From assembly GCA_965661005.1 (NCBI GenBank), contig CBFICB010000002.1, positions 1 to 64,000 of the forward strand: 64,000 nt of DNA, written 5' to 3'. Shown piece by piece: positions 53,623 through 62,864 of this stretch. How positions within the stretch are numbered: position 1 is the stretch's first letter; the number at the start of each line of letters is the position of its first letter. A program made the translations under genes and the position numbers. This DNA is from UBA5109 sp965661005 (lineage in GTDB: Bacteria; Pseudomonadota; Gammaproteobacteria; Pseudomonadales; Pseudohongiellaceae). The notes beneath the pieces were generated by a model. The model was given only the letters and a program-made list of their open reading frames with translations. It did not search any database and was not told where the DNA came from.

Positions 53623-55089
53623 TTACTTTTGCATTTCCTGCATTTGATAATCAGCAATTGCTAAACCTGCAGCAACGCTGGTAAAGGGGTCATGCTCAAC
53701 GACCCTGCCAGGGAAGCGTTGTTCTATTATTTCCGTGACAGCATGAATCAGGCATGAGCCTCCAGTACGGATTACCAAACTAACATCTTCATCCTTCAAG
53801 CCTACTTTTTCCAAGACATCAGTAACCGCTGCCGAAAACTTTTGTAAGGGCTGTTCTATTAACTCATTGAAATGTTGGCGACTTAAGGACAATGACACAT
53901 TTATTTCCGGGATGTCCAATAGAGCTTCTTCCTGTAAAGACAAAGCTTCCTTGGCTTCTTTTAGTCGCTGGAAAACCTGATAGCTATAATTCTGGGTAAT
54001 GAGATCATAAAGTCGTTCAAACTTGGTGGTTAGTTCGCCACCTTTGGTCATCATGTCTTTCAAGGGTGTTAGATATTCATTCTGATTAAGAATATAACTG
54101 ACGGTCCAGTTAATAATGAGCTCCTCATAAGAGTCAAACGGAAATTTCGTATCCACTTGTCGACCATCAACTTCACGCTGCCAGCGCTCTCCCTTCCCCA
54201 TTAATGGGAATAGCAAAGAACGGAACAGAGTTTGATCAATATGATCTCCACCAAGCCCTATGCCATGAGTGCCCAACACTTCATAATCGCCGTTTTTTTT
54301 AGCCAGAACACACAAATCCAAAGTGCCTCCGCCAAAATCTATGGTCAGGATTACCTCTGCATTCACTTCATCGCGATTCATCAAATAACTCATGACGGCG
54401 GCATTAGGTTCAGCAAATAGATTTCTGGAGTGAATGCCTGCATGTCCACAGGCTTCCTGCAAACGAGCTAGGGCAAGCTGATTATGCTCTTCACTCTGGC
54501 CCTCAAAATTCACCGGATGGCCTATACAGGCATGATCTATTTGATGTGTATCACTCAAGGGCAAACCGATTTGACTCAATTTAACCACCAAGCATTTATG
54601 GACCTGTAAAAGGATGGGCGTAATTAGAGCTACCAGGCGGAATGGCCTATCGAAAACCATAATTCGTTCATTATCCTTACTTCCCAATAAACGTTTAACA
54701 CCGCGAAATAGTCGTCCAGGCATGGATGAATCTTGAAAAGACTGCCCATAGACCAGATTTGTATTAGCTTCAGTGGGCAAATTGGTGCTGTGATCTATCT
54801 GCCCGGTCGATGTTCTGGCTTCACCCAGTACTTCGGCACTAAGCTCGACTTTTCGGCCCTGATTGCCAGCAATATAATTTATGATTGCTTCTTGTCCCAC
54901 ACTAGCGCTGAACTCTCGATCAATATAAACCGCAGTAGGCATAATATCGTTTTTCTCGCCCAGCTTTACGAGATAAACCCACTGGCCATCGAAGATAGCG
55001 GCAGCAGTATTGCTTGTACCATAATCAACGCCAATGCCTATTTTCCCTGAGCTTCTTTCTGCAACAGGAATTTTTCCATATTGAATCAT
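53623..55089 (-). CDS. Hsp70-family protein (YegD-like)
   Basis: A 488-residue actin-fold ATPase. The phosphate-1 motif is GIGVDYGTSNTAAAIFDG near residue 18, the phosphate-2 motif LTIDFGGGTLDLCVL, and the late adenosine motif LVIRTGGSCLIHAVTE. It lacks the full-length substrate-binding domain of DnaK and resembles E. coli YegD and related chaperone-like proteins. Its client is unknown. No J-protein or GrpE gene is nearby. The 488-residue length is slightly above YegD. Confidence 0.85.
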   Translation of the reverse strand: MIQYGKIPVAERSSGKIGIGVDYGTSNTAAAIFDGQWVYLVKLGEKNDIMPTAVYIDREFSASVGQEAIINYIAGNQGRKVELSAEVLGEARTSTGQIDHSTNLPTEANTNLVYGQSFQDSSMPGRLFRGVKRLLGSKDNERIMVFDRPFRLVALITPILLQVHKCLVVKLSQIGLPLSDTHQIDHACIGHPVNFEGQSEEHNQLALARLQEACGHAGIHSRNLFAEPNAAVMSYLMNRDEVNAEVILTIDFGGGTLDLCVLAKKNGDYEVLGTHGIGLGGDHIDQTLFRSLLFPLMGKGERWQREVDGRQVDTKFPFDSYEELIINWTVSYILNQNEYLTPLKDMMTKGGELTTKFERLYDLITQNYSYQVFQRLKEAKEALSLQEEALLDIPEINVSLSLSRQHFNELIEQPLQKFSAAVTDVLEKVGLKDEDVSLVIRTGGSCLIHAVTEIIEQRFPGRVVEHDPFTSVAAGLAIADYQMQEMQK

Positions 55090-55364
55090 GACACTAAAAC
55101 TGCCTTGAACTGCCTAAAAAGGGTGGCTATTGTAGCGAATAATTCGCCCCGTGAAATGAAAATGATCACTAAAAACCAAGTGACAAGTAATTTGAAAATA
55201 CCCATAATATTAATATGGTTATTATGGATAATCCAAAATAAGGTGGTAACCCGTAATATAAGCACCTATACTTTTCGCCTAATGTTGATCAGATGAATCT
55301 GTTTTTATCGTCACCTGAACATTTACCTTTAAAAATAAATATATAAACCAGTATGGAGGTAGTT

Positions 55365-56528
55365 ATGCTACGTAAGTTATCTTATCTATTAGCAGGAATG
55401 ATCCTGGCGTTTTCAGCAACACTGACTGCAGTCGCGCAATCAGACATTTATTTTGCATCAAACTATGGTTATCGAATTAACACAGTTGTAGATGGCCTGG
55501 TACAACCCTGGTCAATGGCCTGGTTGCCAAATGGCGACATGCTAGTGACTGAAAAACCTGGTCGCCTGCGTATTATCAGAAATGGAAGCCTGTTACCAAA
55601 TTCTGTACCAGGAACTCCTGAGGTCTTTTATGAGGGCCAGGGCGGACTATTCGATGTTGTGCCTCATCCTGATTTTGCCAATAACCAAATGCTCTATCTC
55701 AGCTATTCCAGAGCTGAAGGCGATAGTTCGACTACTGCAATTATGCGTGGCCGCTTCGTCAATGATCGTCTTACCAATGTAGAAGAAATCTTCGCCGCAG
55801 ATGCCAGCGGAGCAAGTCACTTCGGTGGACGTATAGCCTTTGATAATGATGGTTATTTATACCTTAGCCTTGGTGACCGTCAGGCGCCTCCAAGCGGAGA
55901 CCTTGAAGCCCATCCAGCACAGGATAACAGCAATCATCATGGTGTCATGGTTCGTTTGAATGACGATGGTTCAGTCCCTTCAGATAATCCCTTCATTGGT
56001 CAAACAGATGTATTACCCGAAATCTATAGTTTTGGTCATCGCAGCCCACAAGGTCTTGCCTTCCATCCTGAGACAGGCGATTTATGGGAAACTGAACATG
56101 GCCCTCAAGGGGGTGATGAGTTGAATATAATTGAGGCTGGTAAAAATTATGGTTGGCCTGTTATTGGTCGCGGGGTAAATTATGGTCCTGGCGTACCTAT
56201 ACATGAAGCGATTATTAGAGTAGGAATGGAGCAACCACAGCATTTTTGGGTGCCTTCAATTGCTACCTCAGGCTTGATGATTTATACCGGTGATAAATTC
56301 CCGGAATGGCATGGTGATATTTTTGCTGGCGGCCTTGGGGGCGAGCAACTAGCTCATGTCTTCCTCGATGATGACTATAGAACTGTCGTTAGAGAAGAAA
56401 CCTTGGCCTATGGGCTAGGACGTATTCGCGATGTCCGTCAGGGACCAGATGGTTATATTTATCTAGCTGTAGAAGATAGAGAAAATGGTACACCAACGGC
56501 TATCTATCGACTCGAACCTGCCAACTAA
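55365..56528 (+). CDS. PQQ-dependent aldose sugar dehydrogenase-like protein
   Basis: The ATG at 55365 is chosen because GGAGG lies just upstream (55355-55359) and it begins with a signal peptide (MLRKLSYLLAGMILAFSATL). The 387-residue product has the six-bladed soluble glucose dehydrogenase fold of the YliI type: QPWSMAWLPNGDMLVTEKPG, FYEGQGGLFDVVPHPDFANN, FGHRSPQGLAFHPETGDLWE, TEHGPQGGDELN and GKNYGWPVIGRGVNY. These enzymes oxidise aldoses in the periplasm with pyrroloquinoline quinone. No pqq genes lie in the window. Confidence 0.9.
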   Translation: MLRKLSYLLAGMILAFSATLTAVAQSDIYFASNYGYRINTVVDGLVQPWSMAWLPNGDMLVTEKPGRLRIIRNGSLLPNSVPGTPEVFYEGQGGLFDVVPHPDFANNQMLYLSYSRAEGDSSTTAIMRGRFVNDRLTNVEEIFAADASGASHFGGRIAFDNDGYLYLSLGDRQAPPSGDLEAHPAQDNSNHHGVMVRLNDDGSVPSDNPFIGQTDVLPEIYSFGHRSPQGLAFHPETGDLWETEHGPQGGDELNIIEAGKNYGWPVIGRGVNYGPGVPIHEAIIRVGMEQPQHFWVPSIATSGLMIYTGDKFPEWHGDIFAGGLGGEQLAHVFLDDDYRTVVREETLAYGLGRIRDVRQGPDGYIYLAVEDRENGTPTAIYRLEPAN

Positions 56529-56560
56529 ATATAAGCAGACTTAAACAAGCTGTTTAAACA

Positions 56561-56592
56561 AAAAGCCCACTTCATAAGTGGGCTTTTTTTCA
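56561..56592. terminator. Bidirectional intrinsic terminator
   Basis: A perfect 12-bp stem AAAAGCCCACTT / AAGTGGGCTTTT with a 3-nt loop and a T-run, between the convergent sugar dehydrogenase gene and the gamma-glutamyltransferase gene. Confidence 0.92.
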
Positions 56593-56662
56593 ACTTTAAC
56601 ATGCCAGACAAGAATAAAAACGATGGTCATAATCCAACAAAAGGATCATGTTTTTATTAGGA

Positions 56663-58258
56663 TCAGAATCCAACTGCCTGCCCATCTTTTCTAGGGTCGC
56701 TAGCCGCTAAATATCCATCATCCAGTTTCCAGACGAATTGCCCCCCGCCAAAGCTGGCGCTGACGGGATGAACAGAAATATCATGCCCTCGATTGGCTAG
56801 TTCTTTCATTACTGCCGGTGCAAAACCTTCTTCAAGGTTAACCTGAGGCTTGAAGCTGCTTTCACCGCCGACCATCCAGCGCGGAGCATCAAGAGCCGTT
56901 TGTGGATTTTGTCCCCAAAAATGTATACGCAAAAGCATTTGAAGATGGCCCTGTGCCTGCATATGCCCTCCCATCACGCCAAAGGCAGATTGTGGTTTGC
57001 CATCCTGATAAATCATTCCAGGAATAATGGTATGAAAGGGTCTTTTACCTCCAGCAACCTGATTTGGATGGCCTTCATTTAAGACAAAATTAGCACCACG
57101 ATTTTGCAAACTAATGCCCGTGCCGGGCACGACAACACCAGAACCAAAACCTGCGTAATTTGATTGGATGAAAGAAACCATCATGCCTTCGGCATCACCA
57201 CTACAAAGATAAACCGTTCCTCCTTTATACGGAATGCCGGTTTCAGGACTGCCTGCAGTTTTCATATCAATTTCAGCTGCTCTTCTTTTCAAATAAGCTC
57301 GATCAAGAAATTGTTCAGCTGGTACTTTCAAAAAGTCTGGATCGCTCACGTGGGAATGAACATCAGCAAAAGCCAGCTTCATTGCTTCCAACTGAATATG
57401 GACAGCATCCGCAGATTCAGGATCCATATCACCGAGTTTGAATTCACGACAAATACCCAATGCAATCAAGGCTGCCAAGCCCTGCCCGTTTGGCGGAATT
57501 TCATAGAGATCAAGGTTATCTAGGTCGATTGAAATCGGTTCAACCCAAGTCAGTTGATGCTCTGATAAATCTTCCATACGCAGTAAGCCTCCCTGATCTT
57601 TCGCATGAGCAACTATTTTTTCTGCGAGCTCGCCACGATAAAAAGCTTCCCCTTTTGTGTCTGCAATCAATTGCAGTGTGCTTGCATGTCCCGGGCTTTT
57701 AAAAAGTTCACCGGCCTTAGGAGCGCGACCATCGATAGAAAACGTAGACATGAAATCTTCCCTTTCATGAAAAATATCTACAGCCATCTTCCAGGCATCG
57801 GCAGTCACTGGGGAAACAAGAAAGCCTGTTCTGGCATAATGTATTGCCGGCTCAAAAAGCTCCTCAAAAGGCAGTTTCCCGAATTTGGAACATTCCACCC
57901 AGGCAGAGACACATCCGGGGACTGTCACTGTATCCCAACCGCGAAACGGCATTTCTTCATATTTGGAAAAATATTCAGGACTCCAGGCTTTAGGGCTCCT
58001 CCCTGAGGCATTCAAACCAAGAATTTCATCGCCCTGGTTGAATAAAGCGAAAGCATCACTGCCAATTCCATTAGAGGTTGGTTCAACTACTGTCAGAGCA
58101 ATAGCAGTGGCCAAAACGGCATCCATTGCATTGCCACCCTTTCGCAGCATTTCAAGACCAGCCTGAGCAGCAAGGGGTTGCGATGTCGCAACCACATTTC
58201 TGGCCATCACGGGACGCCTGATAGAAGGATAAGCCTGATTCCAGTATTTTTTTGTCAT
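56663..58258 (-). CDS. Gamma-glutamyltransferase-like Ntn hydrolase (YwrD type)
   Basis: The ATG at 58258 gives 531 residues (MTKKYWNQAYPSIRRPVMAR). The frame is open to 58342, but the extension is not conserved-looking. The Ntn nucleophile threonine would be in YKGGTVYLCSGDAEG, where self-cleavage makes the two subunits. Also seen are GLEMLRKGGNAMDAVLATAI, GIGSDAFALFNQG, SNYAGFGSGVVVPGTGISLQ, NRGANF and RPFHTIIPG. There is no signal peptide, unlike classical periplasmic enzymes, and the wording fits the YwrD branch. It should act on gamma-glutamyl compounds such as glutathione. Confidence 0.9.
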   Translation of the reverse strand: MTKKYWNQAYPSIRRPVMARNVVATSQPLAAQAGLEMLRKGGNAMDAVLATAIALTVVEPTSNGIGSDAFALFNQGDEILGLNASGRSPKAWSPEYFSKYEEMPFRGWDTVTVPGCVSAWVECSKFGKLPFEELFEPAIHYARTGFLVSPVTADAWKMAVDIFHEREDFMSTFSIDGRAPKAGELFKSPGHASTLQLIADTKGEAFYRGELAEKIVAHAKDQGGLLRMEDLSEHQLTWVEPISIDLDNLDLYEIPPNGQGLAALIALGICREFKLGDMDPESADAVHIQLEAMKLAFADVHSHVSDPDFLKVPAEQFLDRAYLKRRAAEIDMKTAGSPETGIPYKGGTVYLCSGDAEGMMVSFIQSNYAGFGSGVVVPGTGISLQNRGANFVLNEGHPNQVAGGKRPFHTIIPGMIYQDGKPQSAFGVMGGHMQAQGHLQMLLRIHFWGQNPQTALDAPRWMVGGESSFKPQVNLEEGFAPAVMKELANRGHDISVHPVSASFGGGQFVWKLDDGYLAASDPRKDGQAVGF

Positions 58259-58371
58259 AGTATTTCCACCATCTTGGTGTGATCTCTTAGCATCACGACA
58301 ATAACTGTTTCTATGTATTGCCAAGTTAACCCGGTCAATCAAAAAACTCTATAAATTTTTTATTTCTATAG

Positions 58372-58418
58372 TGCCCGCTCTTTTAATAATTTAAAGTTTA
58401 GTTTTAGAAAGCGGACAT
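58372..58418. repeat. Dispersed palindromic repeat, copy a (long loop)
   Basis: Left half TGCCCGCTCTTTT (58372-58384) and right half AGAAAGCGGACAT (58406-58418) pair imperfectly. The right half carries the AAAGCGGACAT core seen in the other copies. Confidence 0.5.
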
Positions 58419-58422
58419 CAAG

Positions 58423-58460
58423 TAAATTTGATGTATTCATAGTTGAATACATCAAATTTA
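58423..58460. repeat. Perfect 17-bp inverted repeat with 4-nt loop
   Basis: Left arm 58423-58439 (TAAATTTGATGTATTCA), loop TAGT, right arm 58444-58460 (its exact reverse complement). It lies in the divergent gap between the gamma-glutamyltransferase-like gene and the SnoaL-like gene, 35 bp before the latter's ATG. It is AT-rich with no T-run, so it is a better candidate for an operator or 5'-UTR hairpin than for a terminator. Confidence 0.85.
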
Positions 58461-58495
58461 TAGAGTTAACTTAATCTATCAATGGGAGGTCAAAG

Positions 58496-58938
58496 ATGAA
58501 TATGCCTTGGGTAAATGGTCTTAGAATTGGATTGTCTCTTTCTTTAGTTGTGATTGGATACTCTTTAGCAGAGGCAGCTGAAACTGGCAATGTTGAGACC
58601 GAAGTAATGACTCGAGAGAGTGCTTTTGCTGCAGCAATGGCTGATCGGGACTTGAATGCATTTTTCACTTTTCTATCTCAAGAAGCCGTATTCTTTGCTG
58701 GGAATGAACCTTTGGTTGGGCCGCAGGAAATATTGGAAGCATGGGCGCCTTTTTTTCTGATCCTGTAGCGCCTTTCAGTTGGACCCCTGATTTAATTGTA
58801 GTATTAGAATCAGGTCGACTAGCTCTAAGCTCTGGCCCTGTTTTTGATCCGTCTGGAAAGGAAGTTGGTCGCTTCAACACTATCTGGAGAAAGGACGAGG
58901 ATAACGAATGGAGAGTTGTATTTGATAAAGGATCTTAA
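58496..58938 (+). pseudogene. Exported SnoaL-like/DUF4440 protein, frameshifted
   Basis: An ATG at 58496 with GGGAGG upstream opens a frame with a signal peptide (LRIGLSLSLVVIGYSLAEAA) and an NTF2-like start (TRESAFAAAMADRDLNAFFT, LVGPQEILEAWAPFF), which then stops at 58768. The +1 frame continues the same domain (FFSDPVAPFSWTPDLIVVLE, ALSSGPVFDPSGKEVGRFNT, IWRKDEDNEWRVVFDKG) to 58938. The shift is at a run of seven T (58750-58756), and an eighth T would restore one 147-residue protein. The cause may be a real indel, slippage during transcription or translation, or an assembly error. Confidence 0.8.
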
Positions 58939-59034
58939 TCAGCTCTCATTCTACTAATACTTTTCTGGGAGCTAAAAAGGAACAGCTATAACTAATTAAT
59001 GCTTTTCTTATCACAAATTTCCAAATATCTGCTT

Positions 59035-59066
59035 ATAGACTGCTTCCTATCCAAAGCGGACATTAG
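59035..59066. repeat. Dispersed palindromic repeat, copy b
   Basis: Left half ATAGACTGCTTCC and right half AAAGCGGACATTAG, an imperfect hairpin in a gap without genes. Confidence 0.55.
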
Positions 59067-59093
59067 CTTGATTCACTAATAATTGCATTCCAT

Positions 59094-59122
59094 AATGTCT
59101 GCAACTGATCCAAAGCAGTCAT
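59094..59122. repeat. Dispersed palindromic repeat, copy c (degenerate)
   Basis: Left half ATGTCTGCAACTG and right half AAAGCAGTCAT, 30 bp after copy b and 24 bp before the next ORF. Confidence 0.5.
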
Positions 59123-59145
59123 AAATAATAAAAATTAAATGAATT

Positions 59146-59601
59146 ATGCATGAAAGTAACTGGTCAAAATGGTCTTCCATTGCAGAAATTGTGAGTTCCA
59201 TAGCAATCGTCATTACTTTGTTTTATCTGGCTGTCCAAACACAACAAAACAATGGATTAATGGCTACTCAAAACAGGTATAACTACCTTCAAGTAGCAAA
59301 TGGTTCTGCTGATTTAGTCGCTAATTCGGAACAATTATCAAGTTTATTATCGGTTGTAAATAACTCTGAAAGAGAAATAAATAATGCCTAAAGGCAACAA
59401 ATAAATGCCTACTACATCCGTGTTTTTAATAATATGCAATGGACATTTAATGAAATACCACACTCTGAATTACCAATTGATCTCTGGAAAGTTTTAACTG
59501 AAAGACGCGCAGCTAAAATAGCTTGGCCATATTGGAGGCCAGCATACAGTGATGATTTTATAGAATATTTAGAGAGTAATACAAATATCGACAGCTTATA
59601 A
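59146..59601 (+). pseudogene. Small membrane-anchored protein with in-frame stop codon
   Basis: The frame starts with MHESNWSKWSSIAEIVSSIA and a membrane segment (IAEIVSSIAIVITLFYLAVQ), reaches TAA at 59389-59391 after 81 codons, then stays open in the same frame for 69 further codons to the TAA at 59599-59601. The downstream part is protein-like (NNMQWTFNEIPHSELPIDLW and following). It resembles a family of about 150-residue membrane-anchored proteins of unknown function. One nonsense change therefore splits it. It lies among the palindromic repeats, and its end abuts copy d. Confidence 0.65.
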
Positions 59602-59603
59602 GA

Positions 59604-59632
59604 TGTCCACTTCCGACCCAAAGCGGACATTA
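59604..59632. repeat. Dispersed palindromic repeat, copy d
   Basis: Left half TGTCCACTTCCG and right half AAAGCGGACATTA form a good imperfect hairpin three bases after the preceding ORF ends. Confidence 0.6.
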
Positions 59633-59723
59633 AGGTAAGTTCTGGTATGGAGTTTTTCTGGATTATATATAACACATCACTGCTGCTTAGGGGAAAGGCA
59701 GAGGTGCTTAAAGAGAGAAATAA

Positions 59724-61304
59724 ATGCTGCTTTCCAATTTAAGACCACCAATGAGTAAGGCTAAGGGAATATTCTTATTAGTCATAATAAGTAATTTGAT
59801 TGCTTGCACTCCTGCACAAGAAAATCACTTTCCTCTGGTTGAAGCCACTATTGATCAAATTCAGTCTGCAATTATCAATGGCGATGTCACTTGTCGTGAA
59901 GTGGTGACGTCTTATTTTGAGCGTATAGAGACATACGACAGTTCTATGGGCATCAATGCCATCACCGTAGTAAATCCTACAGCCCTTGATCGTGCTGAAG
60001 AAATTGACAATGCTTTGCAAAATGACGAAGAACTACCTGAACTATTTTGTACACCGTTACTGGTAAAAGACAATTTTGATACATACGACATGGTTACCAG
60101 TGGAGGGTCTATTGCGCTGAAAGACAATATTCCACCAAATGACGCTTTCATGATAAGGAAACTAAGGGAAGCCGGCGCTATAGTTATAGCCAAAACCAAT
60201 ATGGCGGAATGGGCTTTCAGCCCCAGACAGACTGTGTCATCTTCTTTTGGCCGCACTGCAAATGCCTATGATGTTAACTATGTACCTGCAGGCTCTTCTG
60301 GTGGGACTGCATCGGGGGTAGCTGCAAGTTTCGGCGTGGCTGGACTGGGTAGCGATACAGGTAATTCAATACGAGGCCCATCCTCTCATTTGGCCTTATT
60401 CGGGATTCGTTCTACATTGGGTTTAACTAGTCGCGATGGTGTTATTCCTCTGTTTTTTGATCGTGATGTGGGAGGACCTATGACTCGGACTGTCGAAGAT
60501 GGAGTGCGTTTGTTTAATGTTATTGCTGGTTATGATCCAACAGACTCCCTATCAGTACCTGACAAGAGGGAAACTGATTACCGGAATTTCTTGCGGATAG
60601 ATGGTCTGGCAGGAAAAAGAATCGGAGTGCTGCGAACACTAGTTGATCCTAATGAAGCAGATGCTGAAATTGTCGAATTATTTAATCGTGCAATTATTGA
60701 CCTTAGAAATGGAGGTGCAGTAATTATCGACCCCTTTGAGATTGCTGAGTTTGAAAAGCTCACTGAAGAAAATTTGATGTGCCCACGTTTTCGATATGAT
60801 ATGGGACAGTATCTAAAAACCTTAGTTGACCCTCCTATTAATGATGTCAATGAAGTACTTACTACTGGACAATATGGTGAAAGTGCCAAGAATGTATTGG
60901 AAGACTTGGCAGCCTACCCATTTGACATTGCGCCTGAGAATTGGGCAGAGCCCTGTCCAAGCTGGCCCAATCATCCTGGCCGAAACGAATTGCTGGCCAA
61001 TATTCTTGCATCTATGGATGCTCTACAGATTGATGCCATTATTTATCCAAGCTGGTCAAACCCACCTGCGAGAATTGATCAGGCAGTTGAGCAATATAAA
61101 GGGGACAATAGTCAAGTTTTTGTCCCAGCTGCTGGATTACCAGCAGTAACCGTACCTATGGGGTTCTTGCAAGATAAGTTACAAGTTGGCCTTCAGATTG
61201 TCGGTCGGCCCTTTGCAGAAGGGATGCTGATCGAACTGGCTTATGGTTACGAGCAGCGAACTCATCACAGGAAGCCACCAAGTGGGTTTCCAGAGTTAAA
61301 ATAA
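59724..61304 (+). CDS. Amidase-signature-family lipoprotein
   Basis: A 526-residue protein, or 517 from ATG 59751, which begins with a lipoprotein signal (MSKAKGIFLLVIISNLIAC) whose lipobox is LIAC. The catalytic Lys lies in CTPLLVKDNFDTYD. The cis-Ser and Ser nucleophile lie in AGSSGGTASGVAASFG and GSDTGNSIRGPSSHLALFG. It hydrolyses an amide, but the substrate cannot be told. It is likely attached to the membrane facing the periplasm. Upstream and downstream lie copies of the palindromic repeat. Confidence 0.9.
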   Translation: MLLSNLRPPMSKAKGIFLLVIISNLIACTPAQENHFPLVEATIDQIQSAIINGDVTCREVVTSYFERIETYDSSMGINAITVVNPTALDRAEEIDNALQNDEELPELFCTPLLVKDNFDTYDMVTSGGSIALKDNIPPNDAFMIRKLREAGAIVIAKTNMAEWAFSPRQTVSSSFGRTANAYDVNYVPAGSSGGTASGVAASFGVAGLGSDTGNSIRGPSSHLALFGIRSTLGLTSRDGVIPLFFDRDVGGPMTRTVEDGVRLFNVIAGYDPTDSLSVPDKRETDYRNFLRIDGLAGKRIGVLRTLVDPNEADAEIVELFNRAIIDLRNGGAVIIDPFEIAEFEKLTEENLMCPRFRYDMGQYLKTLVDPPINDVNEVLTTGQYGESAKNVLEDLAAYPFDIAPENWAEPCPSWPNHPGRNELLANILASMDALQIDAIIYPSWSNPPARIDQAVEQYKGDNSQVFVPAAGLPAVTVPMGFLQDKLQVGLQIVGRPFAEGMLIELAYGYEQRTHHRKPPSGFPELK

Positions 61305-61370
61305 AGATACTCTCTACTTGCGGGCTGGTCTAAAAAATAAAGTTACATTAACTATTTCAAAATAAAATGG

Positions 61371-61399
61371 CTGTCCGCTTTTGGCCGAAAGCAGACATA
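61371..61399. repeat. Dispersed palindromic repeat, copy e
   Basis: Left half CTGTCCGCTTTT and right half GAAAGCAGACATAT, in the gap after the amidase gene. Confidence 0.6.
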
Positions 61400-61511
61400 T
61401 AAAAAGTGTCCAATCTACTAATTAATTTAAGAAGAAATAACCTTATGGATGGCTGCAATGCGAGGCGAAATTCAATTTTTGCTTTTGGATGAAGAGAACC
61501 AAGTGCAGTGC

Positions 61512-62720
61512 TTATTTCTTTTTAGCGGCTAATGTTCTAAGCCTAAGCGCATTCAGCTTAATAAACCCTGCCGCATCCGCCTGATCATATGCCCCTGCAT
61601 CATCTTCAAATGTTGCCATGCTTTCATCAAACAAAGAGTCCTGTGATTCTCGTCCAACAACTATCACGTTACCTTTATACAATTTCAGGCGCACTTTTCC
61701 ATTAACACTTTGTTGCGTTTTATCAATCAAAGACTGCAAAGCTTCTCTTTCTGGTGACCACCAGTAACCGTTGTAAATCAAGGATGCATAGCGCGGCATT
61801 AATTCATCTTTTAAATGCCCGGCTTCACGATCAAGCGTTATAGATTCAATTGCCCGATGTGCTTTTAGCAATATCGTACCACCTGGTGTTTCGTAACACC
61901 CTCTGGCTTTCATTCCGACATAACGGTTTTCGACAATATCCACTCGGCCGATACCATTATCCCCACCCAGTTTGTTCAAAGTTTCCAGAATAGTCGCCGC
62001 TGACATTTTTTCAGCATTCAGGGCAACTGCATCACCTTTTATAAAATCTATTTCAACATAAGCAGGTTCATCCGGTGCATTTTCTGGTGAGATCGACCAA
62101 AGCCACATATCTTCGTCTGGTTCTGCAGCAGGATCTTCCAGAATGCCACCTTCATAAGAAATATGGAGTAAATTGGCATCCATAGAATATGGCGATTTTT
62201 TGCCCTTATCATGATCCACAGCAATATTATGTTCGGCACAATAAGCCATGAGTTTTTCTCTGGAATTTAAGTCCCATTCACGCCAGGGAGCAATAATCTG
62301 AATGCCTGGGGATAAGGCATACGCACCTAATTCAAAACGCACCTGATCATTGCCCTTACCAGTGGCACCATGTGAAATAGCGTCGGCGCCAGTTTCTGCG
62401 GCCACTTCAACCAAACGCTTGGCGATTAAAGGCCGCGCAATAGACGTTCCTAATAAATATTCCCCTTCATAAATGGTGTTAGCCCGAAACATTGGGAAAA
62501 CATAATCTCTTACAAACTCTTCGCGAATATCTTCGATGAAAATTTCCTTGACGCCTAATGCTTCCGCTTTGGCGCGAGCCGGCTCAACCTCTTTACCCTG
62601 ACCCAAGTCGGCTGTATAGGTCACAACCTCACATTGGTAGGTATCCTGTAGCCATTTAACAATAACTGAGGTATCCAGACCGCCTGAATAGGCTAGAACC
62701 ACCTTATTGATATCCGCCAT
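61512..62720 (-). CDS. argG: Argininosuccinate synthase
   Basis: A tetrameric enzyme joining citrulline and aspartate with ATP, the penultimate step of arginine synthesis. The N-terminal ATP-pyrophosphatase loop VVLAYSGGLDTSVIVKWL is present, as are THGATGKGNDQVRFELG-like SHGATGKGNDQVRFELG, KSPYSMDANLLHISYEGG and GRVDIVENRYVGMKARG. The frame is open to 62813, but the ATG at 62720 (MADINKVVLAYSGG) has GGAG at optimal spacing and gives 402 residues, the usual length. It is divergent from pyrC. Confidence 0.96.
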   Translation of the reverse strand: MADINKVVLAYSGGLDTSVIVKWLQDTYQCEVVTYTADLGQGKEVEPARAKAEALGVKEIFIEDIREEFVRDYVFPMFRANTIYEGEYLLGTSIARPLIAKRLVEVAAETGADAISHGATGKGNDQVRFELGAYALSPGIQIIAPWREWDLNSREKLMAYCAEHNIAVDHDKGKKSPYSMDANLLHISYEGGILEDPAAEPDEDMWLWSISPENAPDEPAYVEIDFIKGDAVALNAEKMSAATILETLNKLGGDNGIGRVDIVENRYVGMKARGCYETPGGTILLKAHRAIESITLDREAGHLKDELMPRYASLIYNGYWWSPEREALQSLIDKTQQSVNGKVRLKLYKGNVIVVGRESQDSLFDESMATFEDDAGAYDQADAAGFIKLNALRLRTLAAKKK

Positions 62721-62864
62721 CATGTACTCCTGAGCTTTTAGCTTTAATCGATTTAACTTTGATTTTAGTTCGTCTAAAAAAGGGTCGCTATTGTACCTAG
62801 TCAGTCCAGCCATACCAAGGAAAAACTGTTATACTTCAAGCAAATACAGCAGTGGTAATTTTAT

